From: Agriotes lineatus | Taxonomy: Eukaryota > Arthropoda > Insecta > Coleoptera > Elateridae | Length of the DNA: 64,000 bases | Assembly: GCA_940337035.1 (NCBI GenBank) | Contig: OW679197.1 | Span: 54,581,903-54,645,902 of the forward strand | Reading direction: 5' to 3' | Shown: positions 1 through 10,219 of the stretch, one piece after another | Layout: every line of letters starts with the position of its first letter | Position numbering within the stretch: the first letter of the stretch is position 1 | The notes under the pieces: model-generated | Told to the model about the DNA's origin: nothing | Seen by the model: only the letters and a program-made list of their open reading frames with translations | Database searches by the model: none | Translations under genes and position numbers: made by a program

Positions 1-6
1 TATAAA

Positions 7-882
7 CTAGGACATGTACGATTTCATGCGCTCATCTGCATCAATCAGCTTCTGCAATTCTATAATAACATACATTTTAAATTTGAACACAAGTTCCCAC
101 AATAAAATATCGTTAGCGAAAGTCCAGCGCAGAGTATTAAAAATGATTGAATCATCAAGACACAAATTTTCTGTATGTATTACTTTGTCAACGATCACTT
201 CACCAAAATTTTGGAAATTGCACTTTACACGTTTCAAGTCATTTATTTTCACAACCATCAAGTTGTACATCGGCAATAAATTTGATAGTGTTTCATACGT
301 TACGTAAAGAGTAAACTTGTTCTCGGGGTCCTTTGTAATAATCCGGCAGGTATCATTGTTCACGTACTCCACTGTGTGCTCAGTTAATTCATATCTGAAA
401 GCCCCCTGCTTGGCCATCACAAATATGTCCGGTAGCGCCTCCACAAAAGCCATGAACGTCTCAGCTGTGAAGGAAACGCCAGCTCCAATGTCGGTATTCA
501 GAATTCTTGCAACAGGCGAAAATTGTTTATAAGGATCCAGACCCAAATGAACAACCTTGCTGGCGCTATTGTTTAAAGGCACAGTGAGGTCGCATAATAG
601 CCGTTTCTTTTCCCGTCGGGTTTGTCGGATCTCCGGCGTCACGATCGGTGCTACGTCATAGGAAGGCATCGTCTCCTCAATGAACACCCGCAGGTCCTCC
701 TCGGTGGCATCTATACGTGGTGAATACCCCTTGGCCTCCACGTCCATGGCTGGTGGTTGTGCCGGTGCACCGTGTTGTTTTTTATTTAAAAGATGCGTTT
801 TCTTACTTGTTTTTTCTGCTGCCGGTCTCCTGGTGTAGGGGCCTGGTTTTTCTTGGCACTTATTAACACTTCGAGGATCCAT
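7..882 (-). CDS. Intact 291-aa ORF, unidentified protein
   Basis: The longest open frame in the window, ending at a TAG at 7-9. An upstream GTG-initiated extension to 957 exists, but eukaryotic translation would most likely begin at the ATG at 880-882 (MDPRSVNKC). Residues ~1-60 are basic, Pro/Lys/Arg-rich and look disordered (TRRPAAEKTSKKTH). Residues ~110-290 look folded, with alternating hydrophobic and charged positions around KVVHLGLDPYKQF, GVSFTAETFMAF and NKFTLYVTYETL. I see no signal peptide, membrane span, zinc ligands or transposase triad. The middle loosely recalls PC4-like coactivator strands, but this is a weak impression. It is intronless, without stops, and lies antisense to dac, so a recent mobile-element gene, a retrogene or a young nested gene are all possible. 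Function is not assigned. Its 3' end lies at the window edge, so neighbours on that side are unseen. Confidence 0.6.
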   Translation of the reverse strand: MDPRSVNKCQEKPGPYTRRPAAEKTSKKTHLLNKKQHGAPAQPPAMDVEAKGYSPRIDATEEDLRVFIEETMPSYDVAPIVTPEIRQTRREKKRLLCDLTVPLNNSASKVVHLGLDPYKQFSPVARILNTDIGAGVSFTAETFMAFVEALPDIFVMAKQGAFRYELTEHTVEYVNNDTCRIITKDPENKFTLYVTYETLSNLLPMYNLMVVKINDLKRVKCNFQNFGEVIVDKVIHTENLCLDDSIIFNTLRWTFANDILLWELVFKFKMYVIIELQKLIDADERMKSYMS

Positions 883-1199
883 CTTAGGTAAATCTGGTAG
901 TGTTGACGCGACGACTAGGAGTGAAGCAATTCGATGCGCTATAGAGTCCGCAGCCACTTTTATGCATGTACGAAAACATTACGCCAGCGGAGCCCCACTC
1001 TCGGATCAAATCATGCTGGAGCTTGCATTTTCAACGGACAATGCAACGTTAACCGCAGCAACAGGTCTCAACCTGCTTTAAACTGCAAACCAAAAATTCG
1101 TCATGTTCTAGCATCTTATAAATTATTTATTTCTGCCTTTGAACATTTACTGTAATTTTTGACGTGAAATATCAGATCAAGGCCTTGTTTAGAAATTGT

Positions 1200-1530
1200 A
1201 CGCATATTAAAAACACACAAAAATCAAACAGCTGCAAAGGAGACATTAAAAAATGTAACTATGGCAATTATGAAATCTAACATACATACATAAACACGCC
1301 GATGTGCTTAATTAAAAGGAATCTGTAACCTAATGGGACAACATCGTAATACATCAGGCGCTTTGAAATTTTTATTTTAACTGCACGCTTGCGTAATTAT
1401 TTCATTCACAGCAACGACGAGAACTATAGCGTTAATAAACGGGGCGAATGATAACACTAAATAAGCACGCATGTTAAAAAACACGCAAAAATCAAACAGC
1501 CACAAGGAGACATTAAAAACAGTAACTTAA
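1200..1530. repeat. Diverged ~60-bp direct repeat pair
   Basis: Two copies of a ~60-bp sequence lie at about 1200-1260 and 1467-1528. Both read CGCAT-TTAAAAA, then ACAAAAATCAAACAGC, then AAGGAGACATTAAAAA and GTAACT. They are separated by ~200 bp and differ at a few positions. They lie upstream of the minus-strand ORF and may belong to the same mobile or repeated unit. The intervening 200 bp has no coding signal. Confidence 0.7.
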
Positions 1531-1614
1531 TAATGTTAAAATTCTCACTTATTCGCCAAACTTTGAGAAGCATATTTCTGTAATAAACTGATGCAGAAGC
1601 GGGTTAAAAACAAG

Positions 1615-1692
1615 AGTTCTGCGTAGCTCTCTGGATCCAGTGTCTGTGTACTGGCCAAACAACTAGGGTTCAATTCCCACTCGGGGCCGTCG
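1615..1692 (+). repeat. tRNA-derived SINE head or tRNA pseudogene
   Basis: A box-A-like TAGCTCTCTGG at 1624-1634 is followed at tRNA spacing by a perfect B-box-like GGTTCAATTCC at 1667-1677. These are the two internal RNA polymerase III promoter elements. The bases between them do not form a convincing cloverleaf. The B box is followed by a short acceptor-like tail and then A/T-rich sequence. This suits a decayed tRNA-derived SINE better than a functional tRNA gene. Confidence 0.5.
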
Positions 1693-1789
1693 CAAAAAGC
1701 CTTTTTTAAATTAAATAAATGCGAACTAGAGAGAACAACAGCGAGAGAGAGACAGATGTCAACGAGGCGCGTAATCAAATTCAAAAATG

Positions 1790-2345
1790 GGCGCTAAATT
1801 AGAAAATTTGAAAATACGCTAGAGGTGCGCGCGCAGAAAAAAAAACAAGATGGCTGACACCCGGGAAGTTTAAAATTCAAATAATGGAACTTAGAAAAAT
1901 CGGAAAAAATTCAAATTTCAAATATTCCCGCCAGAAATCCAAGATGGCCGCCGAAGCCCGACGCGTAATTCCAGAAGCAAATTAAAAAATCTAATGCGTA
2001 ATTTAATCGGAAGCTAATGCGTAATAAAATCAGTAGCACACATCAAAAATAATTAGGTCAATCCGCGACATTAATTAGAGCATCTGATTCGCGGTTTAAT
2101 TCGCGGTTTAATTGACTTTTAATTGATCCGATTAAAAACAAAATGGCCGCTATCCTGACGACTGTTCTACTAACAAGGGATACTTTATAACCTACAATAC
2201 ATCTGTTATTCTCCCTGTACGAGATTATATAAGTAATTTCGCAAGGGAAGCAACCCTTGCTTTTTACAACTGTACTTTACTTTCGATCAATCGATACGCA
2301 ACAGCCTTTTTAGGGTGAGCAGGAACACGATTTTTCACAAACCAT
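1790..2345. repeat. Unclassified repeat-like block with ATGGC motifs
   Basis: A non-coding block with AAGATGGC or AAAATGGC at about 1848, 1941 and 2139, several GCGTAAT motifs, and a short tandem TTCGCGGTTTAA twice at about 2088-2111. The style matches the non-coding interior of an interspersed DNA element, but no terminal repeats or target duplications were found and the family is unknown. Confidence 0.3.
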
Positions 2346-2359
2346 AAACACACATAATC

Positions 2360-3285
2360 TTATTGTTGCGGAATTAATTACAACCCTCTATTTTCTCATG
2401 GAAATGCAACGTGAAGTTGATATATTAGAACTAAACTTTGTAATAAGGTAGCAAGCAGTAAAGCGTGCAATAAATCTGGAAATACAGACGCAGGTACGGC
2501 TAACATAAGAAAACTTAAAAACAGAAAACCTGTATTTTTAAAAGTAAAAATTAGTTAATTTTGTAAAAGAACTGTATGAAATTTTCAACATTCGACTAAA
2601 GCTGCAATTAACTATAACCGATGTAAAGTTAAAATTAACTTTATAAAACAAAAATACCATATGTTGATTACAAAAATAGTAAAGGTGCAATTGTTCAAAA
2701 AGTTGCAAACTTGCCTTACAAAGCAACTAGTTTTACGATTTTACTGACTGAAATGTAGTAATTATAATTACATAGCAGTATTGACATCCAAACATACAAA
2801 CGTAAACTGAGGCTGCTTAAAATAGATGTTCATTCAAGTTGAATACGAAATATTTAGAAGTGTTAGAATAATATACAGTTCAATCCTGATGTGTCAGTAA
2901 ATACAAATATCAAAGTATTTTTAAACTAGGATTCACACTTTTATTACTGTTTTCAGATAAAATTGTGAAATATGCCATAATGAAAAAGTCAAAAAGTTAC
3001 AATTCAAACAATTATCGAAACGCTATTAGAAAAACCTTTATTGAAGCCTCACAGCAAAACTATTTCCATAGTCTGCGTCATTAAAAAAATTATTATTTTA
3101 ACATTAAAATGCATGAATTTCGTGAGATTAATGAAAAAAATTGCATATTTTACGTACATGCGAGGGCTATTCTATATGTTTTGAGATACAAAAAAACTAC
3201 TAACACAAAAATAGAAAACGCTGCACTATGTAGATTAGTAAACTATAAACCGCATTTACAACCAAAACATAAAGAACGAGCTGGT
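2360..3285. other. AT-rich intronic DNA, nothing recognised
   Basis: About 0.9 kb of AT-rich sequence. Short open frames here show no family resemblance, and I see no terminal repeats or GC-rich islands. Confidence 0.5.
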
Positions 3286-3289
3286 TTCA

Positions 3290-3480
3290 AGTAAGAAAGA
3301 GAGACTGGAAGTCTAATTATTTATGGAATGGACACAACTAGAATGGTGAAAATAGCACGGGATAAATCGCCAAGGGATATAGAGGTATAATGTAAGTGCT
3401 GGGATAAGTCACTGTAAAATACAATGGCTCCTGGAAAGCAAAATCATATCAAAGAAAAAGAATAATAAGAAGAAGACATA
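3290..3480 (+). mobile_element. Possible LINE 3' tail fragment
   Basis: The plus strand can be read as YGMDTTRMVKIARDKSPRD, reminiscent of the post-reverse-transcriptase tail (YGHV-RM...R) of insect non-LTR retrotransposons. It ends in a GAAGAAGA-like run at about 3465-3476, similar to the tail of the LINE at 4.6-5.3 kb. The fragment is short and degenerate. Confidence 0.3.
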
Positions 3481-3903
3481 CCAGTATCAATGCATTTGTA
3501 TAGTTTGAAATTCCACATACCAAAAGACCAATGGCATTCATGTTTGTGAACTGTAGAGAAATAAAAAAAATCTCATCAGTTTACTCTCCAGTTGAAAATA
3601 TACCCCCACAAAAGTGCTCTCTGGGATTATTGAAAAGTCAGAAATCACGTAGTCAAATAGAGCGAATATGGAGAATGTTCAATCATTGGGGGTTTTCCCC
3701 TCGAAATAGTTGATTGTTATCTTAGCAGAAATGGGAGAAGCATTTTCACGATGCAACATTAAATTCTGCCTAACGTGCATCTCATTCAATACTCGAGGAA
3801 GACACATTATGATGTGTACCAGTTTGCTTTAGGTTTTATAGCTTAACTGATTTTGCTAATCCCTTGTTATAAAAAAAATATTGCAAACATAATTTTCTTT
3901 TCT

Positions 3904-3969
3904 TTCTCGTTTTCATTTTGGGGTATTTGGTATGAATTCATACCAACTACCCCAAAATGAAAACGAGAA
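3904..3969. repeat. 66-bp near-perfect palindrome
   Basis: The two halves are exact reverse complements around a central GAATTC (3934-3939), except for one mismatched pair (3926/3947). The arms run CTCGTTTTCATTTTGGGGTA and its complement. There is effectively no loop, so the sequence can extrude a cruciform. It may be the tip of a foldback element. No flanking duplication was identified. Confidence 0.9.
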
Positions 3970-4590
3970 CAAGCTTCCTGATGGGTTTAAGCGCTGTAAA
4001 ATAGGGTAGAAGTTTTACCATTGAAATAATGTAATGTCACCCATTTTCTTACATTGGCAATGTTTGCTAATTGATTCATAAACACTCTAATTTTGGGTCC
4101 TGGTCACAAACTATCTTTTTCATTTTAAGTTCGTTATGGACAATTTTGCTACTGCTGCTGATTCGATACCTATAGATTTCTGTATCATGACATCTTCTTC
4201 AACCATACGTTTTATGAGTTTAAGGTTTTGCTCATATGGGACATCCCTCATAGTTTACGTCATTTCAGTACTGGCAAACCCTCTGAAATACAGCAAATCA
4301 ACTGTTAATTAAGATTGGCTTTCATCTGTAAAGGTATTTGGAACCATTGGCTTTCATTTTTAAAATCGTAAAAGGTTGTATGAAAATTCCACTTTACTCA
4401 AGATCAGATTATTTATTTTGATTTATTTAACACATGCATACTTAATCACTTTTTGTGTTCCCTTAAACTGTTCACACTTGCTTTGGAGAAAGCAGTTAAG
4501 GATCTGAACTGGAGCCATAAATGTATGAACACTGATGGCACATATCTCACACATTCCAATTTGCTGATGGTATTACCGTAATCAGCTCAA
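3970..4590. other. AT-rich spacer, nothing recognised
   Basis: About 0.6 kb between the palindrome and a LINE fragment, with no open frame of interest and no repeats seen. Confidence 0.45.
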
Positions 4591-4599
4591 CAACAATCA

Positions 4600-5300
4600 A
4601 CTTGAAGAAACGAATGTGGACGCAAGAGGGATAGGACTGAACTTAACCCTTAGCAAAACAAAAATAACGTCAAACAGCCAGAAGCAATTCTAGATTGAAG
4701 AAATCAACATAGAAAATGTTAAGGAAGAGATCTGCTTGGGTAATCAGATAACCTGAGTAAATTAAAGCAAAACCACATGATTAAAAAGAAGACTCGGCTG
4801 GATAGCTTTTGGAAAAACGAACCACGCATATATTGAAAACTCAAGACGTTCATCCGTATCAAAAAGGTGTTTGATGCCTGCATCTTGTCGATGATAATGT
4901 AATTGTGACTATGACTCCCACGAAAAAAAATGGTGATATGTCGAGAATAATGCAGCAGGCTATAGAGACAGATGTTGGGAGTAAACCTAGTAAATAAGAA
5001 ATTAAATTATAAGAGCAAACACTGCGGTAACTGAATGGTCAAACTTAAGTGGAGTTGGGCAGGGCATCTTGCCATAAAAATGTGAGAACAAGGGACAATA
5101 TACGTGTTGCAGTGGCGGTCTACAACGTCTAGGGGGAGTGTTGGAAGACTATCAAAAAGGTGAACAGATGATTGGAGGCAGGTAGTAGGAATAAACTTGT
5201 TATACCTAGCACAAGATAGGGAGCAATGGAGAGGATTAAGCGAGCTCTTTGTCCAGCAGTGGGTATACCAGAGCTAAGGAAGAAGAAAAGGAAGATAAGC
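4600..5300 (+). mobile_element. LINE (RTE-like) pol 3' portion, broken
   Basis: Degenerate plus-strand coding sequence resembles the end of an insect non-LTR pol. In order it shows LNLTLSKTKI, then IENVKEEICLG, a piece like GWIAFGK, IMQQAIE, KWSWAGHLA and finally LAQDREQWRGLSELFVQQW. This is the order of the thumb and the post-RT tail of RTE-type elements. Several stops and frameshifts intervene, so it is dead. A GAAGAAGAAAAGGAAGA tail follows at about 5279-5296. It is sense relative to dac. The clade call is from motif wording only. Confidence 0.7.
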
Positions 5301-6180
5301 TTTAATATAAAAAATATTTTGTGTTGATAAGACTACTGGTTATCATGAATCTAAAACATACAGAATGGCCCTCGTATAATTAATCCACACTTAATTATAG
5401 CCAACTTATTTTCATAAAGATACTTTAGTATCACGATATTGTCAAGAAAATAATAATGAAATGGTGAATATCTTCAAATATCTTCTAAATCTGTAATTAC
5501 AGCTGCTGCCAATTTTGAGATAAAACTAAATTAATAAAACATCTGTTAAAAATATGTAAATACAATTCCAAATTCGTCTTTGGCAGCCGTAACTAAGATT
5601 TAAATATATAAAGCTCCTCAATGAAGAGGGCTGCCAGCTGCCATTATCGGGTACTAACAATGTAGTAATACTCGCTCATATACTTTTGCTTAATTAACAA
5701 ATACCTTCTTAAATAAAAACTTAAATTATAGGAACACATTCCAAAATACGAGCGGCTATAATAGTCTTTTTCTACGACCACCACTAAAAGTAGGCCTTTT
5801 AGCGCTAGCTTTTTTCACTAAAAGTGACGTTTCATAATTTAGCGTGTTTAAAGAAATCAGCTGTACTTTTAGCACATGTGGTATAAAGTGAAGTGAGGTT
5901 ATAAACCACAATTTTGAACTGGAAGTGAAGTTGTAAAGTTATTCGAGTTACTTCTTGCCTTAGAGGTAAAGTGTTTTTAAACAATTAAAGCGTTATGTAA
6001 TGAATAGTCAGATGTGTAGTATTAATAATTACCTTTGATAACTGATTTTGATAGTACTGGCTCCGCAAATATTCACCTGCGCGTCAAGGCCATCTGTTTA
6101 TTATGACATAAATTATAACTGTCGTAGATGCAAATCTTTGTTAAATCGACATTTATGGATTAATAACAGTAAATTTAAGG
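5301..6180. other. AT-rich DNA with short inverted motifs
   Basis: No coding signal. Around 5785-5890 the motif CTAAAAGT and its complement ACTTTTAG recur, resembling the arms of the hairpin at 6559-6677. This may be a decayed relative of that foldback element. Confidence 0.4.
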
Positions 6181-6208
6181 TCGTAGAATATAGTTATTTA
6201 CTATACAA

Positions 6209-6275
6209 GTGGGATAACAGCATCATTAATATACGTGTGTGTAAGCACACAAGTATATTAATGATGCATTATCAC
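6209..6275. repeat. Inverted repeat hairpin
   Basis: Arms GCATCATTAATATAC plus GTGTG (6220-6241) and their complement (6246-6267) pair with one mismatch around a TAAG loop. The outer flanks (GATAA and TTATC) extend the pairing imperfectly to 6209-6275. Confidence 0.85.
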
Positions 6276-6381
6276 ACATGTATTGTACAAAATTTTATCT
6301 ACGACTGCCTAAAATTGAGAAAAGTGCATTAAGAGAAATGTCAGATCTGTCATTTTCAAAAATATTTTTGTAGGCAAATGT

Positions 6382-6526
6382 CATTATGTCATTCACTATT
6401 GACACTATTTCAGTTACGTAATGAAGTCCTTACACAACTTAGTTGCGTAATGAAACCATTACATAACTGAGTGGTGTAATGAGCTTCATTACCTAACTGA
6501 AATAGTGTCAAATGAGTGACGTAATG
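6382..6526. repeat. Nested foldback element (MITE-like)
   Basis: A 145-bp sequence that folds on itself. The outer arms contain GACACTATTTCAGTTA and its complement TAACTGAAATAGTGTC. Inside is a second hairpin (CTTAGTTGCGTAATG opposite CATTACATAACTGAG) with an AAAC loop. The motif GTAATG occurs in both orientations. No open frame lies inside. This is the structure of a small foldback transposon, although target-site duplications are not clear. Confidence 0.85.
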
Positions 6527-6558
6527 CGTTACTTATCCCACTGGAGTAGATAAAATAT

Positions 6559-6677
6559 TGTATGCAACTCGTGCTAAAAGTGGTTTATGCACGAGACATG
6601 TTATGAAACTCAGCCTTCGGATTGGTTTCATAATTTTCATGTCGCATAAACCTCAACTTTTAGCACTTGTTGCATAA
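6559..6677. repeat. Foldback hairpin element with ~50-bp arms
   Basis: The left arm reads TATGCAACTCGTGCTAAAAG, then GTTTATGC, a CATG block and TTATGAAAC. The right arm is the imperfect reverse complement, ending TTTTAGCACTTGTTGCATAA. About 14 bp (TCAGCCTTCGGATT) form the loop. It sits immediately right of the other two hairpins, making a ~470-bp hairpin cluster. Confidence 0.85.
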
Positions 6678-6749
6678 ATAGCTATTATGCATCCCAAATA
6701 TTACCACCCTGAGACTTAGATAGTGACCAAAACTTATTACCGATTACAA

Positions 6750-7500
6750 ATTCAGAAAACTAAGAAAAAATAATATATGGTAAGCAGATACAAATGAAGA
6801 ACTAGATACTGACCTGAAAAGAAACGTATTATCAACAAAAGACATATACACAGAAACTACAGAGATATCTCTATGGCTAACAGAAGCAGATGTAGAGGCA
6901 ACAACAAATATTATCCAAAATTCTTAGGTAAACCATTTTTCACAATTGTGTACAGAAACCTATGAAGAAATGGTTAATAACACAAAGTCGTTAAGAATGG
7001 AAAATTAACTTTAATATTTCAGAAAGCCGAAGAACAGCTATAGGAAAAGTGTGAAAGAATAATTCTGGTTACTATGATGCTTACGCTGATAACATCAATT
7101 ACAATTAAATAATTATTTCAAATAATATATCGAGTGGATAAACCACGAAAGATCATAGTGGAGATATCTTATAATTAGGCCATATTCATTGCGCGTTAGG
7201 TAGAAGAAACGTTAAAGTGCAACTTACACGCGTATTTCTGTTTCATAGATATAGGAAAATCCTTTGACAATATAGAGCTGAAAATAACATCCTAGAGGAA
7301 AAAAAGTTCAAACAAACTAATAGTATTAGTATGTAATATATACAGCAACAGTTACTTTATACAGAACAGAAAAGGGTTTAACAAAGAAACCACCAACAAC
7401 AAAAGAAATTAGACCGCGCAATTCACTACGTCCTTTCATGCCTAATTTTTTAATGAATGAAATTATAAAAGACATTAAACACATAAAGGATACAAAATTG
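6750..7500 (+). mobile_element. LINE reverse transcriptase fragment, decayed
   Basis: Plus-strand translation gives CFIDIGKSFDNIELK, matching the RT palm motif usually read F-I-D-x-x-K-A-F-D. It is followed by NIYSNSYFIQNRKGF, EIRPRNSL (where active elements have a G-x-RQG-SLSP box) and NEIIKDIKHIK. Stops and frameshifts break the frame and the catalytic context is eroded. It may be the 5' continuation of the type of LINE seen at 4.6-5.3 kb, but it lies to the right of it, so it is a separate insertion. Confidence 0.6.
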
Positions 7501-7584
7501 AAACACTGAAATATGATATTATGTTATCTAAACTACACAGCTATGCGTGGTACACAAGCACGATCAATTTATAGTGTAAAAAGG

Positions 7585-8340
7585 ACTGATCGCTGCTGTT
7601 GTACTACTTTAGCGACGATGGAAAATGATCTGCTTGAAGTACAGGCTATCAATATCAATGAGCAAATAGTAAGAAGAAGAGAAGTCTTCAAACCGGCAAC
7701 TAGTTCTAAACCCATTCCAAAACGATTGAGTGCGTTTCATTTTGGTGGACACTAAATCTTGTGCGTGTAGCAGTGGTCCTGCATTTTTATATTGATAAGT
7801 CGAGGTACTGCTTACATGTTGCCGATGGTCAAAATCGCTACAATAAGAACAGTGCAGATTTCCTTAATGTTATTGGTTAGAAATTTCTTTTGGTGCTCAC
7901 ACTGAGTTAGTTTTTATTCATAGCGACGGATTGATATGTGCTAGATATACTTCAAGAACGTGTTTGCTTTATGTGCTTTTTATAGACAATAATTTCATAA
8001 TGAATGCACGATGAGCCTCGTCCACATGTTTGAGAGTTGCCTCTGATCACTTTCATGATGTGAAAGTGACAGTTATGGATTTAGGTTCGCTTACTTCAGA
8101 CATTAACCCAATAGAACAAGTCTTAGATTGTCTTAGAAGAAGTGGTACAAATCTAGTTTCATTTTCGAACAACTTGCTATAACCTACAGAATAATAGAAA
8201 CATATTCTAGATGGACAATTTAAAACGTTATAAAGGGAATGGAAACAACTTTAAGGGCAAAAGAAAACAACAAATTAAAACCATGCTTTCAAATGGTGCT
8301 ATTCCTGTTTGTTTCCAGCAAAAGAAACCAGAATTCGAGT
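7585..8340 (+). mobile_element. Tc1-like transposase remnant
   Basis: Across several frames the plus strand preserves the order of a Tc1-family DDE transposase: SRYCLHVADGQNRY, TELVFIHSDGLICARYTS, then NNFIMNA and an RPH-like remnant, then VTVMDLGSL, DINPIEQVLDCLRRSG, with a C-terminal REW piece. The NPIE glutamate corresponds to the third catalytic residue of Tc1 elements. The second Asp region (normally H-D-N-A-R-P-H) is damaged. Frameshifts and stops show it is inactive. No terminal repeats were located. Confidence 0.65.
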
Positions 8341-8479
8341 GTCACGCCCAAACGGGAGGTAGTGGCGCAATGCGCCGAAAGATGTCGCAAGTCAACACTA
8401 TTCTGACTCAGTCTGCCAAGTGGCGTGGTTCTGAATTGAGTGGCTTTTTGGAGAAACTACAAGCCTTGACTTGAACTAC

Positions 8480-9235
8480 AAGTCAGCAAATTAAAGTTAA
8501 TTAATCTAATTACAAAACGGTTAATAACAGCATTAACTTATTGCTATTAAAATTGTCGATAGTCCTTGGCGAACATTATTGTACAAAAAAGGTGAAGGTG
8601 CATATGTACACAATTTCCATCAGTTCGTATTAATTTAGTCATTAAAAATCGACCGTGTCATTAATTATAGTTAAAAATTATAGAACTACCTTATCCTCAG
8701 CAGTGCCTAAATAATGGATTTAGCATTAATTGGCAGACTATTAATTCCACGATTGAAGTTTTTGGGACTAAGCAGGTGTTTCCAACCACTATTATATTTA
8801 TACACAGGCCAAAATCTATAATCGATGGTTTAAAAAATGACTCTGCATCTATAATATTATAACGGTTTTGAGCGGTCTGGCGAACTATAATCAATTAAAA
8901 TAGCAACGTAACGTATATGTCCAAGGAAGTTAATTTAAATATGTAGTTGTGAGTTTATGTGTTCTACATGTTATGATTTTGGCCTTATATTGCTTGGAAA
9001 ACAGTAACTTTCCTTGATTTTTACTAACATTATCCACGACACTTGCTAACAAACTCCTAAATGTGCTACTTTTTAGCATGGGGCTAACAAGGCGAACACT
9101 TTTAGTGCGTTGGAGCCCATAAATCACAGCCCGAGAAACTGTGTTTACATACAGAGCGATTGAATGTTAACCTCGTGTTAGCAGAACTGCACCAGCGCAG
9201 ATAAAAGAATAAATTCTTTTAACGACCTCCTATAT
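8480..9235. other. AT-rich DNA, nothing recognised
   Basis: About 750 bp of AT-rich sequence with short open frames on the minus strand that show no recognisable domain. Confidence 0.45.
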
Positions 9236-9239
9236 TAAT

Positions 9240-9490
9240 CGCGAAATATTGCCGGCGATTCCGTTTTAGAACCGTTTTATTGCCCCAGTTCTTGCAAAAT
9301 GGCCCTTACGAGCGGCGCCAAAGGAGCCAATTTGCAAGGCCAACTGGGCGTTCGGCGAGTTTGTCAATTTTCCTGTGATCACGTGCGAATTCCTGGGCGT
9401 CTATTTCGCTCCTACTTTGTTGCTAATTGGCCCGTGGCAGTAATTTACGATTTTTGCTTTCCTACGCTCGCGTGCTGAAGAAAGAGAGGA
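9240..9490. promoter_or_regulatory. GC-richer island, candidate enhancer
   Basis: This stretch is clearly less AT-rich than its surroundings and has non-repetitive, high-complexity sequence (for example GAGCGGCGCCAAAGGAGCC, GTGATCACGTGCGAATTCC and several CCAATT/AATTGG-type motifs). It has no long open frame and no splice-flanked exon. In a long dac intron such islands are reasonable enhancer candidates, but this is inference from composition and needs conservation data. Confidence 0.35.
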
Positions 9491-9997
9491 TTTAAAAAAA
9501 TCGAAGATTTGTTGTAGCTCCCATAGCGGTGAAATTATTACTCTTACTAAGAATTCTATGTATTTTCTGAAAAAAATTAGCTGTACAATAAAGTTTTCGT
9601 AAAGCTTAAGGGCAAGAATGAACTTGAACTTTTAGAACAAGCAGCTGTTCAATTTGATATTTTTAAAATTTCTATTTTTTTCGAAGAATCACAACAGCCA
9701 TAACTGAAAAGTGGGAGTGTAGTGATAGTATCAGTATTTATCATTGAAAATATTGACTATGTACAGGCAAATTGAAATAATTCAAAATTGTCCTGTAAAA
9801 TGGTGGCAGCGCCAATACTTCAACGATGTGTTTATGTAGCAAAAGTATCATATTTGTCACAATTCCCAATTCTATAATAGATTGACACAATGGGACCCAA
9901 GAAAATGCAAATTTAATAATGTGGCAATTGTTATGAATATTGAAAATAGTTCGTCCAGTTTTTCTAAATTGTGTTTATGTTTTACTTTTTTATACAT

Positions 9998-10213
9998 TAC
10001 AGGCTGCTCATTTTATGTTGTAACAACTAGCTAGGCTACGATCTCATGATTTTTCACAGATTTTTAAACTAATTTTCTAAATTTGGAAAATGGGTGGTTT
10101 TACTCTTCATGTCTATAACCAACAAACATACAAAATTAAGAGTTATCTGTGAAAATTATGAGCGTATTCAATATGTTGTCTACCTAGTTGTTTCACGATA
10201 AAATGGGCAGCTT
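9998..10213. mobile_element. ~215-bp MITE with long imperfect TIRs
   Basis: The left end GCTGCTCATTTTAT, with CAACTAGCTAGG inside it, is mirrored at the right by CCTAGTTGTTTCACGATAAA and then ATGGGCAGC. Pairing resumes further in (TTTTTCACAGA opposite TCTGTGAAAAT), giving arms of about 60-70 bp around an AT-rich centre. No open frame is present, as expected for a non-autonomous element. Confidence 0.75.
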
Positions 10214-10219
10214 ATATTA

